Notes: generated by a model from the letters alone, not told the origin. 64,000 nt of DNA from Dokdonella_A soli (GCF_039523175.1 NZ_BAAAEU010000004.1:248001-312000); one strand, 5' to 3'; counted from the first letter of the stretch, positions 53,126-60,346 are shown. Numbers and translations are program-made.

Positions 53126-54160
53126 TCAGGCAGCCAGTGACCCCGCCGGCAGCTGCATGGTCAGGCAGTGCACGCTGCCGTTCTGCCAGATCAGCGGGCG
53201 CGCATCGACCATGACGACCTCGCGGCCCGGATGCGCAGCGGCAATCACCTGCGCGGCGCGCGCATCGGCAGTGTCGCCATAGGCGGGCATCACGACCCCA
53301 CCATCGACGATCAGGTAGTTCGCGTACGACGAGGCAAGGCGACGGCCCTCGTCGACGATCGCGCGCGCCCACGGCAGCGGACACAGGCGATACGGACGTC
53401 CGTCCGCCGTGCGCAGGCTCGCGATCTCCTCGTGCATGCGCGCGAGTTCGTCGTAATGCGGATCGGCCGGATCGTCACAGGTCTGGAACACGATCGCATC
53501 GTCCGGCGCAAAGCGCGCCAAGGTGTCGATGTGCGCATCGGTGTCGTCGCCTTCGAGGTAGCCGCGGTCGAGCCAAAGCACGCGATCGGCGTCGAATGAA
53601 GTCTCCAGCAGCGCGCTCATCTCCTCGCGCGACATCTGCGGATGGCGCTGCTGCAAGCAGCGCCAGGTGGTCAGGATCGTGCCCTTGCCGTCGGATTCGA
53701 TCGCACCGCCCTCGAGCGCCCAGTCGATGCGTCGATGCGCGGCCGAACCGAACACGCCGCGCGCGACCAGCGCTTCGATCAGGCGGTCGTCACGGCCGCC
53801 CTCGAACTTGCCGCCCCAGCCGGTGAAGCGGAAATCGACGAGACGAAAGTCGGCGCCGTCGGTCAGCGTCAGCGGGCCGGAGTCGCGCAGCCAGGTGTCG
53901 TCGTAGGCAACCTCGACGAAGCGGAGGCGCGCAGCGTCGACGCCGGCAGAGGCGAGCAGCTGCGCCGCGCGGTCACGCACGAGGGCATCGGCCACGCAGA
54001 CCAGCACCGGCTCGAAGCGCGCGATCGCGCCGACCAGCCCGACATAGGCGGTCTCGACCTGCGCCAGACGCGGCGCCCAGTCGGTACCGGCGTGCGGCCA
54101 GGCAATGAGGATCCCGGCCTGCGCTTCCCACTCCGCAGGCAGGCGGAAACGTCGGGTCAT
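53126..54160 (-). CDS. aguA: Agmatine deiminase
   Basis: The 344-residue protein has the agmatine deiminase blocks WPHAGTDWAPRLAQVE, YDDTWLRDSGPLTL (acid residues), FTGWGGKFE, DRVLWLDRGYLEGDDTDAHIDTLARF (His) and the catalytic Cys near the end (NGSVHCLTMQ). It turns agmatine into N-carbamoylputrescine, the substrate of aguB. The ATG at 54160 gives the family start MTRRFRLPAEWE. It follows the small gene at 54165-54512 by four bases and is probably co-transcribed with it. Confidence 0.94.
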   Translation of the reverse strand: MTRRFRLPAEWEAQAGILIAWPHAGTDWAPRLAQVETAYVGLVGAIARFEPVLVCVADALVRDRAAQLLASAGVDAARLRFVEVAYDDTWLRDSGPLTLTDGADFRLVDFRFTGWGGKFEGGRDDRLIEALVARGVFGSAAHRRIDWALEGGAIESDGKGTILTTWRCLQQRHPQMSREEMSALLETSFDADRVLWLDRGYLEGDDTDAHIDTLARFAPDDAIVFQTCDDPADPHYDELARMHEEIASLRTADGRPYRLCPLPWARAIVDEGRRLASSYANYLIVDGGVVMPAYGDTADARAAQVIAAAHPGREVVMVDARPLIWQNGSVHCLTMQLPAGSLAA

Positions 54161-54164
54161 GGGA

Positions 54165-54512
54165 TCAGGAGGCCGGGGCAGCGGCGACCGCGTCCGGCAC
54201 GCTATGGATGACGCGGTTGCGCTCGAAGTAGACCGTGTAGCCGTTGTAGCGCCAGCGGTTGATGGTCGGGTGGCGCGGCTTGTCGCCGCCCGCGGCCGGA
54301 AGTTTCTCGACCGGCGCGCCAAACCGCTTCTCGACCTGGGCCATGCTCATGCCGCGGCTCGGTCCGATGCCGGCATCGGCCTGGTAGGCGGCCTTGTGAT
54401 GGTGCTGCTTCTTCGCAGGCTGCACGTCCAGCGTGTCAGCATGCGCGGCAGGTGCCAGCAGGACGGCTGTGGCGAGGGTGGTCGCAGCGGCGAGAACGAA
54501 CTTCACAAACAT
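54165..54512 (-). CDS. Small exported protein, BamE-like fold possible
   Basis: This 115-residue protein has a signal peptide (LAAATTLATAVLLAPAAHA) and a His/Lys-rich stretch. It then has GMSMAQVEKRFGAPVEKLPAAGG...INRWRYNGYTVYFERNRVIHSV, which looks like the SmpA/OmlA (BamE) pattern of 'G-M-t-x-x-x-V-x-x-x-x-G-x-P ... W-x-Y-x-x-x-x-V-x-F-x-x-x-x-V'. There is no lipobox. I do not recognise it as a named protein. It is directly upstream of aguA, but a link to polyamines is not evident. Confidence 0.7.
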   Translation of the reverse strand: MFVKFVLAAATTLATAVLLAPAAHADTLDVQPAKKQHHHKAAYQADAGIGPSRGMSMAQVEKRFGAPVEKLPAAGGDKPRHPTINRWRYNGYTVYFERNRVIHSVPDAVAAAPAS

Positions 54513-54653
54513 GGCTCAACCCCTTGTCATGAAAAGGAATACTCCGACAGCCGAGCGTCGGGACGCGCCTTTGTAGCAGAACCCGATGGATGGTTCCATG
54601 ACGCGCGCTGCAGATGCGTCTCAGCTGAAACCCCACCGCCATTGTTACCCCCA

Positions 54654-54729
54654 CCGTTCGCCCTGAGGTATCGAAGGGCGGACGGCGCGCGGCGCCGCCG
54701 TTCATGGTTCGATACCTCACCACGAACGG
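54654..54729. repeat. Palindromic repeat, family C, double copy
   Basis: CCGTTCGCCCTGAGGTATCG, AAGGG and CGGACGG form one unit and CCGTTCATGGTTCGATACC, TCACCACGAACGG a second in inverse order, so the whole makes a large inverted repeat. It shares GAGGTATCGAA with the copy at 53062. The surrounding gap 54513-54851 holds no gene besides this and the terminator. Confidence 0.65.
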
Positions 54730-54793
54730 CTACACAACTTACCCGCGGCAGATGCACCTATGCCGCTTCCATCCGCAGGCCCTGCACACGCCG

Positions 54794-54822
54794 CAAAAGA
54801 AAAGGGCCGCAACGCGGCCCTT
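54794..54822 (-). terminator. Rho-independent terminator of rpmJ
   Basis: On the minus strand AAGGGCCGC and GCGGCCCTT pair around GTT and are followed by TTCTTTT, 30 bases after the rpmJ stop. Confidence 0.85.
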
Positions 54823-54851
54823 CACATCGGAATCCGGTAGCGGTGTTCCGC

Positions 54852-54977
54852 TCAGCGCTGACGCGCCTTGAAGCGCGGATTGCTCTTGCAGATCACGAAC
54901 ACCTTGCCGCGGCGACGCACGACCTTGCAGTCGCGATGGCGCTTCTTTGCGGACTTGAGGGACGACAGCACTTTCAT
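54852..54977 (-). CDS. rpmJ: 50S ribosomal protein L36 (short zinc-poor form)
   Basis: The 41-residue protein reads MKVLSSLKSAKKRHRDCKVV, then RRRGKVFVICKSNPRFKARQR. It keeps C17 and C30 but lacks the full C-C-C-H zinc set of the standard L36, so it is the alternative L36 type (YkgO-like) that functions without tight zinc binding. L36 sits at the base of the large subunit. It is a single gene with a strong terminator, outside any ribosomal protein operon, which is usual for this form. Confidence 0.93.
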   Translation of the reverse strand: MKVLSSLKSAKKRHRDCKVVRRRGKVFVICKSNPRFKARQR

Positions 54978-55134
54978 GGAACGCCTCGCAACAGTTTCTG
55001 GACACGGAAAGCGCGGAATTGTAAGGGATTTGTTCCATCATGGAAAGTGGGGGAGTCGACTACGCTGAAAGGGGCGGTCGGGCCGGGGCAGCGGACGCCT
55101 TGGATTCCCCGCCGAAGTTGCATAGCGTAGCGGC

Positions 55135-55815
55135 ATGCCGAAGGTACTCACCATCGAGGACGACGCGGTCACCGCACGCGAGATCGTCGCCGAGCTGCGC
55201 AGTCGCGGCAATGAGGTCGACTGGGTCGACAACGGCCGGGTCGGCCTCGAACGCGCGGTGGGCGGCGGCTACGACGCGATCACCTTGGACCGCATGCTCC
55301 CAGAACTGGACGGGCTGGCCCTGGTCACCGCGCTGCGCCACGCCGGCGTGCAGACGCCGGTGCTGATGATCAGCGCGCTCAGCGACGTCGACGAAAGGGT
55401 GCGTGGCCTGCGCGCCGGTGGCGACGACTACCTGACCAAGCCGTTCGCGCCCGACGAGATGGCTGCGCGCATCGAGGTGCTGCTGCGGCGCCGGCAGCCG
55501 GCCGCGCGCGAGACCGTGCTGCGCGTCGCCGACCTCGAACTCGACCTCATCGAGCGCAGCGCACGCCGCGGCGACCTCGCGCTGGAGTTGCTGCCGATCG
55601 AGTTCCGTCTGCTCGAATTCCTCGTGCGCAACTCCGGCCAGGTGCTCACGCGCACGATGATCTTCGAGGCGGTCTGGGGCTACCACTTCGATCCCGGCAC
55701 CAACGTGATCGACGTGCACATCGGCCGCCTGCGCAAGAAGGTCGATCCGCCCGGCCTCGTGCCGCTGATCCGCACCGTGCGCGGCTCGGGATACCGTCTT
55801 GCTGAAACTGAGTGA
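55135..55815 (+). CDS. OmpR-family response regulator
   Basis: The 226-residue protein has a receiver domain with E8-D9-D10, phospho-acceptor D52 (AITLDRMLPELDG) and the Lys of YLTKPF, and an OmpR-type winged helix (LLPIEFRLLEFLVRNSGQVLTRTMIFEAVWGYHFDPGTNVIDVHIGRLRKKVD). It is the partner of the kinase gene that starts inside its 3' end. The wording (DDYLTKPFAPDEMAARIEVLLRRR) is that of the CopR/QseB-like group. The stimulus is unknown. Confidence 0.94.
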   Translation: MPKVLTIEDDAVTAREIVAELRSRGNEVDWVDNGRVGLERAVGGGYDAITLDRMLPELDGLALVTALRHAGVQTPVLMISALSDVDERVRGLRAGGDDYLTKPFAPDEMAARIEVLLRRRQPAARETVLRVADLELDLIERSARRGDLALELLPIEFRLLEFLVRNSGQVLTRTMIFEAVWGYHFDPGTNVIDVHIGRLRKKVDPPGLVPLIRTVRGSGYRLAETE

Positions 55816-57181
55816 CCACTGGCGTTCCGCGACCACGCGCCTGATCCTGATCTACGGCGCGTTCTTCGCGCTGTGGAGCGTCGTGCTGATCGGCGCGGTG
55901 TACTGGGAAACCTCGCGCTATCTCTCCCGTGTCGTCGACGACATCGTCGAGCAGCGCGCGCGCTATCTGACCGCGATCGATCGCGAACGCCTGCCCGCCG
56001 CGATGGAAGCAACCGGCGCGCTGGACCTGCGCGGCGTGATGGCGCTCGGCCTGTTCGGCGCCGACGGCCGCTACGTCGACGGCAATATCGAGAAGATGCC
56101 TGCAGACCTTCCCGCCGATGGCGTGATCCGCGCACTGCCGCAGGGCCTGCAGCGGCGCGGCATGGAACACCGGGGGCCTGCACGCGGCTTGGCGTTGCCA
56201 CTGCCGAACGGAGAACGGCTGGTCATCGCGCGCGACACCAGCGTGATCGACCAGGTCGGCGTGATCCTGCGTCATGCCTTGCTATGGGGCCTCACTTTGA
56301 CGGTGATCCCCGGTCTGATCGGCGGACTGCTGCTGAGCCGGCGGCCGCTGCGCCGCGTGCGCGAGATCGAGTCTGCGATCGAGCCGATCGCGCGCGGCGA
56401 CCTCGGCCGGCGCTTGCCGGTGTCGAAGCGTGGCGACGAGGTCGACATGCTCGCCGCGATCGTCAACCGCATGCTCGGCGAGATCGAACGCCTGATCGAC
56501 GAGGTCAAGGGCGTCTGCGACAACATCGCACACGACCTGCGCACGCCGCTGACACGCCTGCGCACGCAACTGCATCGCCTGCAGCAGAAGGGCGACAGCT
56601 GCGAGGACCGTGCGCTGGTGATCGACCGCTGCGTCGGCGACGTCGACGCGCTGCTCGACCGCTTCCGCGCACTGCTGCGCATCTCCGAACTCGAAGACCT
56701 GCGCCGCCGCGGCGGCTTCGGCAGCGTCGACCTTGGCGAGATCCTGCGCCAGGTGCACGAACTCTATGCGCCGCTCGCCGAGGACAACGGCATCACGTTT
56801 CATCTCGATGTGCCTGTGCACGCTTCAATCCACGCCGACCCGCACCTGCTGTTCGAGGCCTTCAGCAACCTCGTCGCGAACGCGATCAAGTTCACGCCGA
56901 ACGGCGGCAGGGTCAGCGTGAGCGCAAGCATCGAAGCGCAAGGCCCGCGCGTGGAGATCATCGACAGCGGCCCCGGCATCCCGAGCGGCGAACGCGACGC
57001 GGTGCTGCAGCGTTTCTACCGCAGCGAATGCGGACGCGAAATCTCGACACCCGGCTACGGCCTCGGCCTCAGCATCGTCTCCGCGATCGTGCGCCTGCAC
57101 GGATTTCGCATGCAGATAGGGGAGAGTGAGAGCGGGGGTGCGCGGGTCAGTGTGGAGTGCTGGGGCGAGGCGATGTCGTGA
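55799..57181 (+). CDS. Sensor histidine kinase
   Basis: The 460-residue protein has a membrane helix near residues 14-36, a periplasmic part of about 110 residues, a second helix near 160-182, a HAMP linker (RRPLRRVREIESAIEPIARGDLGRRLPVSKRGDEV), the phospho-acceptor H245 in NIAHDLRTPLTRLR, an N-box (NLVANAIKFTP) and G-boxes (DSGPGIP, GYGLGLSIVSAI). It starts at TTG 55799 and overlaps the regulator gene by 17 bases, so the two are translated together. It is complete and should be active. The signal is unknown. Confidence 0.93.
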   Translation: MLKLSDHWRSATTRLILIYGAFFALWSVVLIGAVYWETSRYLSRVVDDIVEQRARYLTAIDRERLPAAMEATGALDLRGVMALGLFGADGRYVDGNIEKMPADLPADGVIRALPQGLQRRGMEHRGPARGLALPLPNGERLVIARDTSVIDQVGVILRHALLWGLTLTVIPGLIGGLLLSRRPLRRVREIESAIEPIARGDLGRRLPVSKRGDEVDMLAAIVNRMLGEIERLIDEVKGVCDNIAHDLRTPLTRLRTQLHRLQQKGDSCEDRALVIDRCVGDVDALLDRFRALLRISELEDLRRRGGFGSVDLGEILRQVHELYAPLAEDNGITFHLDVPVHASIHADPHLLFEAFSNLVANAIKFTPNGGRVSVSASIEAQGPRVEIIDSGPGIPSGERDAVLQRFYRSECGREISTPGYGLGLSIVSAIVRLHGFRMQIGESESGGARVSVECWGEAMS

Positions 57182-57417
57182 CGACGCAGGGACGTGGCTG
57201 GGCAATTCCGAGCGCTGCCTCGGCATATAGGTCTTGCAGGCATCCACCTCCAATGAGAGCATCGATCATCGTGCCACGCCCAGGGGAAAGGCTGCAGGAT
57301 TGGTCTGCGGAGCTAGGCGGCGTGATCGTTTGATTCGAGTTGGACAATTCCGATTATCAGGGCCCGGGTGGCCACGTTAGGCTTCGAGATTAGGCTTCAT
57401 TCTGAATCCGAATCGTA

Positions 57418-57424
57418 GTTAGAC
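57418..57424 (+). other. Integron-type core heptamer before the first cassette gene
   Basis: GTTAGAC fits the GTTRRRY core at which integron cassettes join, 18 bases before the first cassette start. A second one, GTTAGGC, lies at 57375. The rest of the gap 57182-57441 shows no complete attC or attI and no gene. Confidence 0.4.
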
Positions 57425-57441
57425 CGCACAGGGGGGGGCAC

Positions 57442-58143
57442 GTGACGGAGGTCGAGAAAACTTCGAATTCCACGAATCACTACCTCCACTTGCATTATGG
57501 AATAGTAATTCTTTTGTATGCGATTGCCACATGGCTCGCTTACGCGCTCCTATCTATACCTGCAGCACATGCAAGCTTCATAGCGTCCCTTTCCAGCGCA
57601 GCAATTCTTGCCACGTTTGGTTCGGCCATCGCCACTATCGGCTCGCTCTGGACTGGCGACTACGCGAACAGGGCTACGCTCAACGTAGATATCTTGTTCC
57701 GAGACATCCTAAAACAAGACGCATGGAGGCGTTGGCCTTTCCTTTTGCGCGGTGGCAAAAAGAAATTGTTTGGCGGCAACATCCAGCAAGTCGAGCTGCG
57801 CAACCCAAAGATCCCTCTCAATGTCGGCTCGCATGACATTGAAGTTCTCGTGCCGACCGTGAAAGCTGACTTCTTTGATCTACCGCTATTCAAAAACGTC
57901 GTACCACTTTTGCGCTTCCGTGCGGCAGCGCATACAACAATTATCAATTCACCTCAGGACGACGTTTTTCCGAAAAATCAACTCAAGCCAGTTGAGCAGT
58001 ACTTTGCGTACGAGTGCTTGACTGATATCTGGTGGAGCGTATTTGTGTTTCGTACAGCCAGGTACGTGGTGCACTTTGGCGCCGCACTTACCATCGCAAG
58101 TGCGGTCATGGGCGGGGCGGCCGCATTCGCAAGCGCGGTCTAA
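57442..58143 (+). CDS. Cassette gene 1: membrane protein of unknown function
   Basis: The 233-residue protein has two N-terminal hydrophobic segments (IVILLYAIATWLAYALLSI and SLSSAAILATFGSAIATIGSL), a polar middle part rich in Lys and aromatic residues, and a C-terminal hydrophobic stretch (VHFGAALTIASAVMGGAAAF). I do not recognise the family. The start is GTG at 57442, after a G-rich stretch that can serve as ribosome binding site. The base composition is clearly lower in GC and the codon use is different from the flanking genes, which signals transfer. The stop codon lies inside an attC-like site, the usual arrangement of an integron cassette. Confidence 0.75.
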   Translation: MTEVEKTSNSTNHYLHLHYGIVILLYAIATWLAYALLSIPAAHASFIASLSSAAILATFGSAIATIGSLWTGDYANRATLNVDILFRDILKQDAWRRWPFLLRGGKKKLFGGNIQQVELRNPKIPLNVGSHDIEVLVPTVKADFFDLPLFKNVVPLLRFRAAAHTTIINSPQDDVFPKNQLKPVEQYFAYECLTDIWWSVFVFRTARYVVHFGAALTIASAVMGGAAAFASAV

Positions 58144-58201
58144 CCGCTCATCCAAGCGGACGCACGAAAAAGCCGCGCGCGGCTTAACTCAAGCATTAGA
58201 G
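58138..58201 (+). other. attC-like recombination site 1
   Basis: The 64-base site begins GTCTAAC, followed by CGCTCATCCAAGCGGACGC, a short spacer, GCCGCGCGCGGCTTAACTC and AAGCATTAGAG. This matches the canonical attC form (GTCTAAC ... CCAAGC-GACGC ... GCGGCTTAACTCAAGC-GTTAGA), with a changed last core (ATTAGAG). It overlaps the stop codon of cassette gene 1. Confidence 0.75.
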
Positions 58202-58210
58202 GTGCCGGAA

Positions 58211-58561
58211 ATGGATGTAAGCACAAGAGCCTGCATCGCGTACGTGGCAGGCCGCTCAATTAGCGGCAAGGCTGGATCAAACGTCTATGATTACTCGCAA
58301 TCACGGCATTACAGTGTAAGCGGAAACGTTAAAGGCAAAACTGTAAATGTCTATGATTATGAGCGAAGCTGTAATTTTTCTGGCACGCTCCCGTCACTGT
58401 ACGACTATGGTCGTAGCGCCCATGTCAGCATAGACATTAAGGGTAAGCAGTTCTCTGGGTACGACTATGGCGATAGTCATCACTTCTCAGGCTCTGTTAA
58501 CGGCGGGTCGGTCAATTTGTACGACTACGGCACATCACAGCACTATTCGTATAGTCTGTAA
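58211..58561 (+). CDS. Cassette gene 2: small YDY-repeat protein
   Basis: This 116-residue protein consists of five units of about 16-21 residues with the pattern '(N/S)-x-Y-D-Y-x-x-S-x-H-(Y/F/V)-S-x-x-x-x-G-x-x': NVYDYSQSRHYSVSGNVKG, NVYDYERSCNFSGTLP, SLYDYGRSAHVSIDIKG, SGYDYGDSHHFSGSVNG, NLYDYGTSQHYSYSL. Alternating Tyr/Ser residues suggest a beta-solenoid or beta-sheet stack. There is no signal peptide or membrane segment. I do not recognise the family. The ATG at 58211 lies ten bases after attC site 1, and the stop is inside attC site 2, so it fills one cassette exactly. Confidence 0.75.
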   Translation: MDVSTRACIAYVAGRSISGKAGSNVYDYSQSRHYSVSGNVKGKTVNVYDYERSCNFSGTLPSLYDYGRSAHVSIDIKGKQFSGYDYGDSHHFSGSVNGGSVNLYDYGTSQHYSYSL

Positions 58562-58618
58562 TTATTCGTCCAGGCGGACGCGCGAAAAGCCGCGCGCTGT
58601 TTAATTCCAGCGTTATAT
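58554..58618 (+). other. attC-like recombination site 2
   Basis: The 65-base site reads GTCTGTAATTATTCGTCC, AGGCGGACGCGCGAAAAG, CCGCGCGCTGTTTAATTCC, AGCGTTATAT. It aligns with site 1 along its length (shared GCGGACGC, CGAAAA, GCCGCGCGC, TTAA-TC-AGC-TTA) and overlaps the stop codon of the YDY-repeat gene. Confidence 0.7.
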
Positions 58619-58651
58619 CAGGTGTCGCTTGATTGCTTCTAGGGGAAATTG

Positions 58652-59329
58652 ATGGCTACGCACCCATACATCTCCGGGCCTGGAAATGTCGCTCAGATGG
58701 TGACGCAGCTTCGGAAGTCGTTTCCAAATGTGATCACGTCGGAGACGGTCAAGAAACTTGGTATCGCTCCCAACAACGAGAGCTATGTAATCAATGCTCT
58801 TCAATTCGTTGGGGTAATCGATTCTGAGGGGAAAAAGACCTCATCCGCAGCAAAGGCTTTCTCACATCATAAGGACGAGGAGTTCTCTAAGGAGTTCGCC
58901 TCGCTAGTGCAGGAGGCCTACGCATCACTGTTCGAGCTTCATGGCGATAACGCTTGGAAACTGGACAGCGACGAACTAATTACATTCTTCCGTCAAAGCG
59001 ATCAGACCAGCGCGACTATAGGAGGGCGTCAAGCCAGTACTTTCAAGGTTCTGGCCGGATTGTCGGGCCACGGAGACGTTCCAGAACCAAAGGCCAAGAA
59101 GGTCGGCAATGGAGCAAAAGCCGCTAGGGCGAGTAAGCCTGCCCAAGTGAAAAATGAGTCCAAGCCGAGTCCCAATGCGGGCGCTGGCAGTGCTGGGTTT
59201 CAGCGGAATTCTCTTGGCGGCGGAGTGGCTCTTACCGTCCGAGTGGAGGTAAACCTTCCAGCTGACGGCACCAAAGAAACGTACGACAACATCTTCAAGA
59301 GTATTAAGGAGAACCTGTTAGGTGGCTGA
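58652..59329 (+). CDS. Cassette gene 3a: DUF5343-domain protein
   Basis: The 225-residue protein has an N-terminal DUF5343 domain (PYISGPGNVAQMVTQLRKSFPNVITSE...YVINALQFVGVIDSEGKKT...LVQEAYASLFELHGDNAWKLDSDELITFFRQSD...STFKVLAGLSG). A Lys/Ala/Pro-rich linker follows, with a C-terminal strand-helix piece (ALTVRVEVNLPADGTKETYDNIFKSIKENLLGG). The ATG at 58652 has AGGGG upstream; the stop overlaps the next gene by eight bases. DUF5343 looks like winged-helix/coiled material and is of unknown function. The pairing with TIGR02391 suggests a two-part system in which this member may be a partner or antidote; that is inference. Confidence 0.82.
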   Translation: MATHPYISGPGNVAQMVTQLRKSFPNVITSETVKKLGIAPNNESYVINALQFVGVIDSEGKKTSSAAKAFSHHKDEEFSKEFASLVQEAYASLFELHGDNAWKLDSDELITFFRQSDQTSATIGGRQASTFKVLAGLSGHGDVPEPKAKKVGNGAKAARASKPAQVKNESKPSPNAGAGSAGFQRNSLGGGVALTVRVEVNLPADGTKETYDNIFKSIKENLLGG

Positions 59330-59798
59330 TCTCCTTGAATGTTTCGAGAGGATCGTCCGGTCGGCAGGGTCTGTTACAGAGGCCCGATCAGACCCGATCG
59401 GCGGGTCGCATCCGTTTGATGACCGCAACATTCATACTAGGATTGAAGGAACGTCGAAGAAATTGTTTGATGATGGCCACTATGCATCGGCCACATTTGA
59501 AGCCTATAAGTTCATCGACAAAGAAGTTTCAGCATTGGCAGGAATTAGCGATTCGGGGGTGAAGTTGATGATGAAGGCTTTCAGCGAACAATCGCCGCTC
59601 ATCAAACTCACAGACTTATCGACAATAAGCGAGAAAGACGAACAGGAGGGCTACAAGTTCATCTTCTCAGGGTCGGTCATGGCTATTCGAAATCCGCGAG
59701 GGCATGAGTACGGAGTTGTAGATTCGCCCACAGAGTGCCTGGATCATCTTAGTCTCGCGTCCTTGCTTCTGCGTCGGTTAGAGCGTGCCAAGAAATAG
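59322..59798 (+). CDS. Cassette gene 3b: TIGR02391 (Ymh) protein with HEPN-like motif
   Basis: The 158-residue protein matches the TIGR02391/Hypoth_Ymh pattern: HPFDDRNIHTRIEGTSKKLFDDGHYASATFEAYKFIDKEV, SGVKLMMKAFSEQSPLIKL, and EQEGYKFIFSGSVMAIRNPRGHEYG. The last block contains R123-x4-H128, the R-x4-6-H motif of HEPN ribonucleases, within a helical context. The GTG start at 59322 is inside the preceding gene, with AAGGAG ten bases upstream. HEPN proteins are common in toxin-antitoxin and phage-defence systems, so RNA cleavage is a reasonable hypothesis, not shown here. Confidence 0.8.
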   Translation: MADLLECFERIVRSAGSVTEARSDPIGGSHPFDDRNIHTRIEGTSKKLFDDGHYASATFEAYKFIDKEVSALAGISDSGVKLMMKAFSEQSPLIKLTDLSTISEKDEQEGYKFIFSGSVMAIRNPRGHEYGVVDSPTECLDHLSLASLLLRRLERAKK

Positions 59799-59813
59799 GT
59801 ACAGCTATTGTGC

Positions 59814-59820
59814 GTTAGAT
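59814..59820 (+). other. Integron-type core heptamer after cassette 3
   Basis: GTTAGAT, preceded by TTGTGC, fits the core at a cassette junction. The other half of an attC (a YYYAAC box within 60-150 bases upstream) is not evident, so the site may be damaged or a fusion scar. The next reading frame starts inside it (ATG at 59819). Confidence 0.45.
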
Positions 59821-60097
59821 GGAAAAGAACACGTGCGACGACAACCACTCATTGGATCCATTTGCATCCGTCGTGGCGTCGCGTCCGACGTCCCCAGTAC
59901 TTGCTGCATTCGCGGCACGTACCTTCGCCGAAACGTTCGCGGCGGACAATCGTGCCGAGGACATGCAGATTCATCTTGCGTCGTCCTACGGTGTTGCACC
60001 GTGGACAAGAGAACTCACGGATCCCGATGTGGCCACTCTTCTCGCACACCGGGACCGCACGCTGGTCGCGTACGGGCAGCGCGGTAGGTTGGGGTGA
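59819..60097 (+). pseudogene. Cassette gene 4: truncated GNAT acetyltransferase
   Basis: The reading frame of 92 codons starts in the core heptamer. Residues 25-85 (VLAAFAARTFAETFAADNRAEDMQIHLASSYGVAPWTRELTDPDVATLLAHRDRTLVAYGQ) look like the N-terminal strand-helix-helix-strand part of a GNAT N-acetyltransferase. The acetyl-CoA-binding motif (R/Q-x-x-G-x-G/A) and the rest of the fold are missing. The frame runs into a palindromic repeat at 60084 and stops inside it. It is most likely a gene fragment left by repeat insertion or deletion. Confidence 0.6.
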
Positions 60098-60160
60098 GCC
60101 CGCGAACCCCAACGATTGTCGTGTCCGATGTTGGGCATCGCTAGGCTCAGCCCAACCTAC
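60084..60160. repeat. Palindromic repeat, family D, ending the cassette region
   Basis: GTAGGTTGGGGTGAGC at one end and GCTCAGCCCAACCTAC at the other are inverted, and CCCCAAC and GTTGGGC lie inside, so the 77 bases form a long imperfect hairpin of REP/BIME style. It marks the break of the GNAT reading frame. The following 60161-60381 has no gene; a promoter candidate is listed separately. Confidence 0.7.
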
Positions 60161-60317
60161 TCACTGTTTCGAAGGGTGATCGATCACCGCAAGGCAACCG
60201 ACGCATTCGACGAGTGAAGGAAGTCACCTCGGCCCGATCTTCGCGCCCGCAGACGCTGCCGCGCGGCGCCACGCCTTCATTGCACCAATCATGAAGTTTT
60301 GTTCATCGAATTGGCCC

Positions 60318-60346
60318 TTGGTTTGCCCGGGTGCGCGGCCTACTTT
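60318..60346 (+). promoter_or_regulatory. Putative promoter of the second RND operon
   Basis: TTGGTT (60318-60323) and TACTTT (60341-60346) are 17 bases apart, 36 bases before the permease start. Confidence 0.4.

Noticed and set aside
57182..57441. attI site or integrase gene fragment upstream of the cassettes
   Set aside because: GTTAGGC and GTTAGAC are present but no integrase-like coding sequence or paired binding sites could be seen; the DNA up to 57181 is a complete sensor kinase gene.
59755..59820. A complete third attC site after the TIGR02391 gene
   Set aside because: Only the right core GTTAGAT is convincing; I could not find the left YYYAAC box or paired arms, so only the heptamer is listed.
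59849..60112. Minus-strand frame with two C-x2-C pairs, zinc-ribbon-like
   Set aside because: The plus frame starts in the integron core and matches a GNAT N-terminus, which explains the sequence better; the Cys pairs are likely chance.
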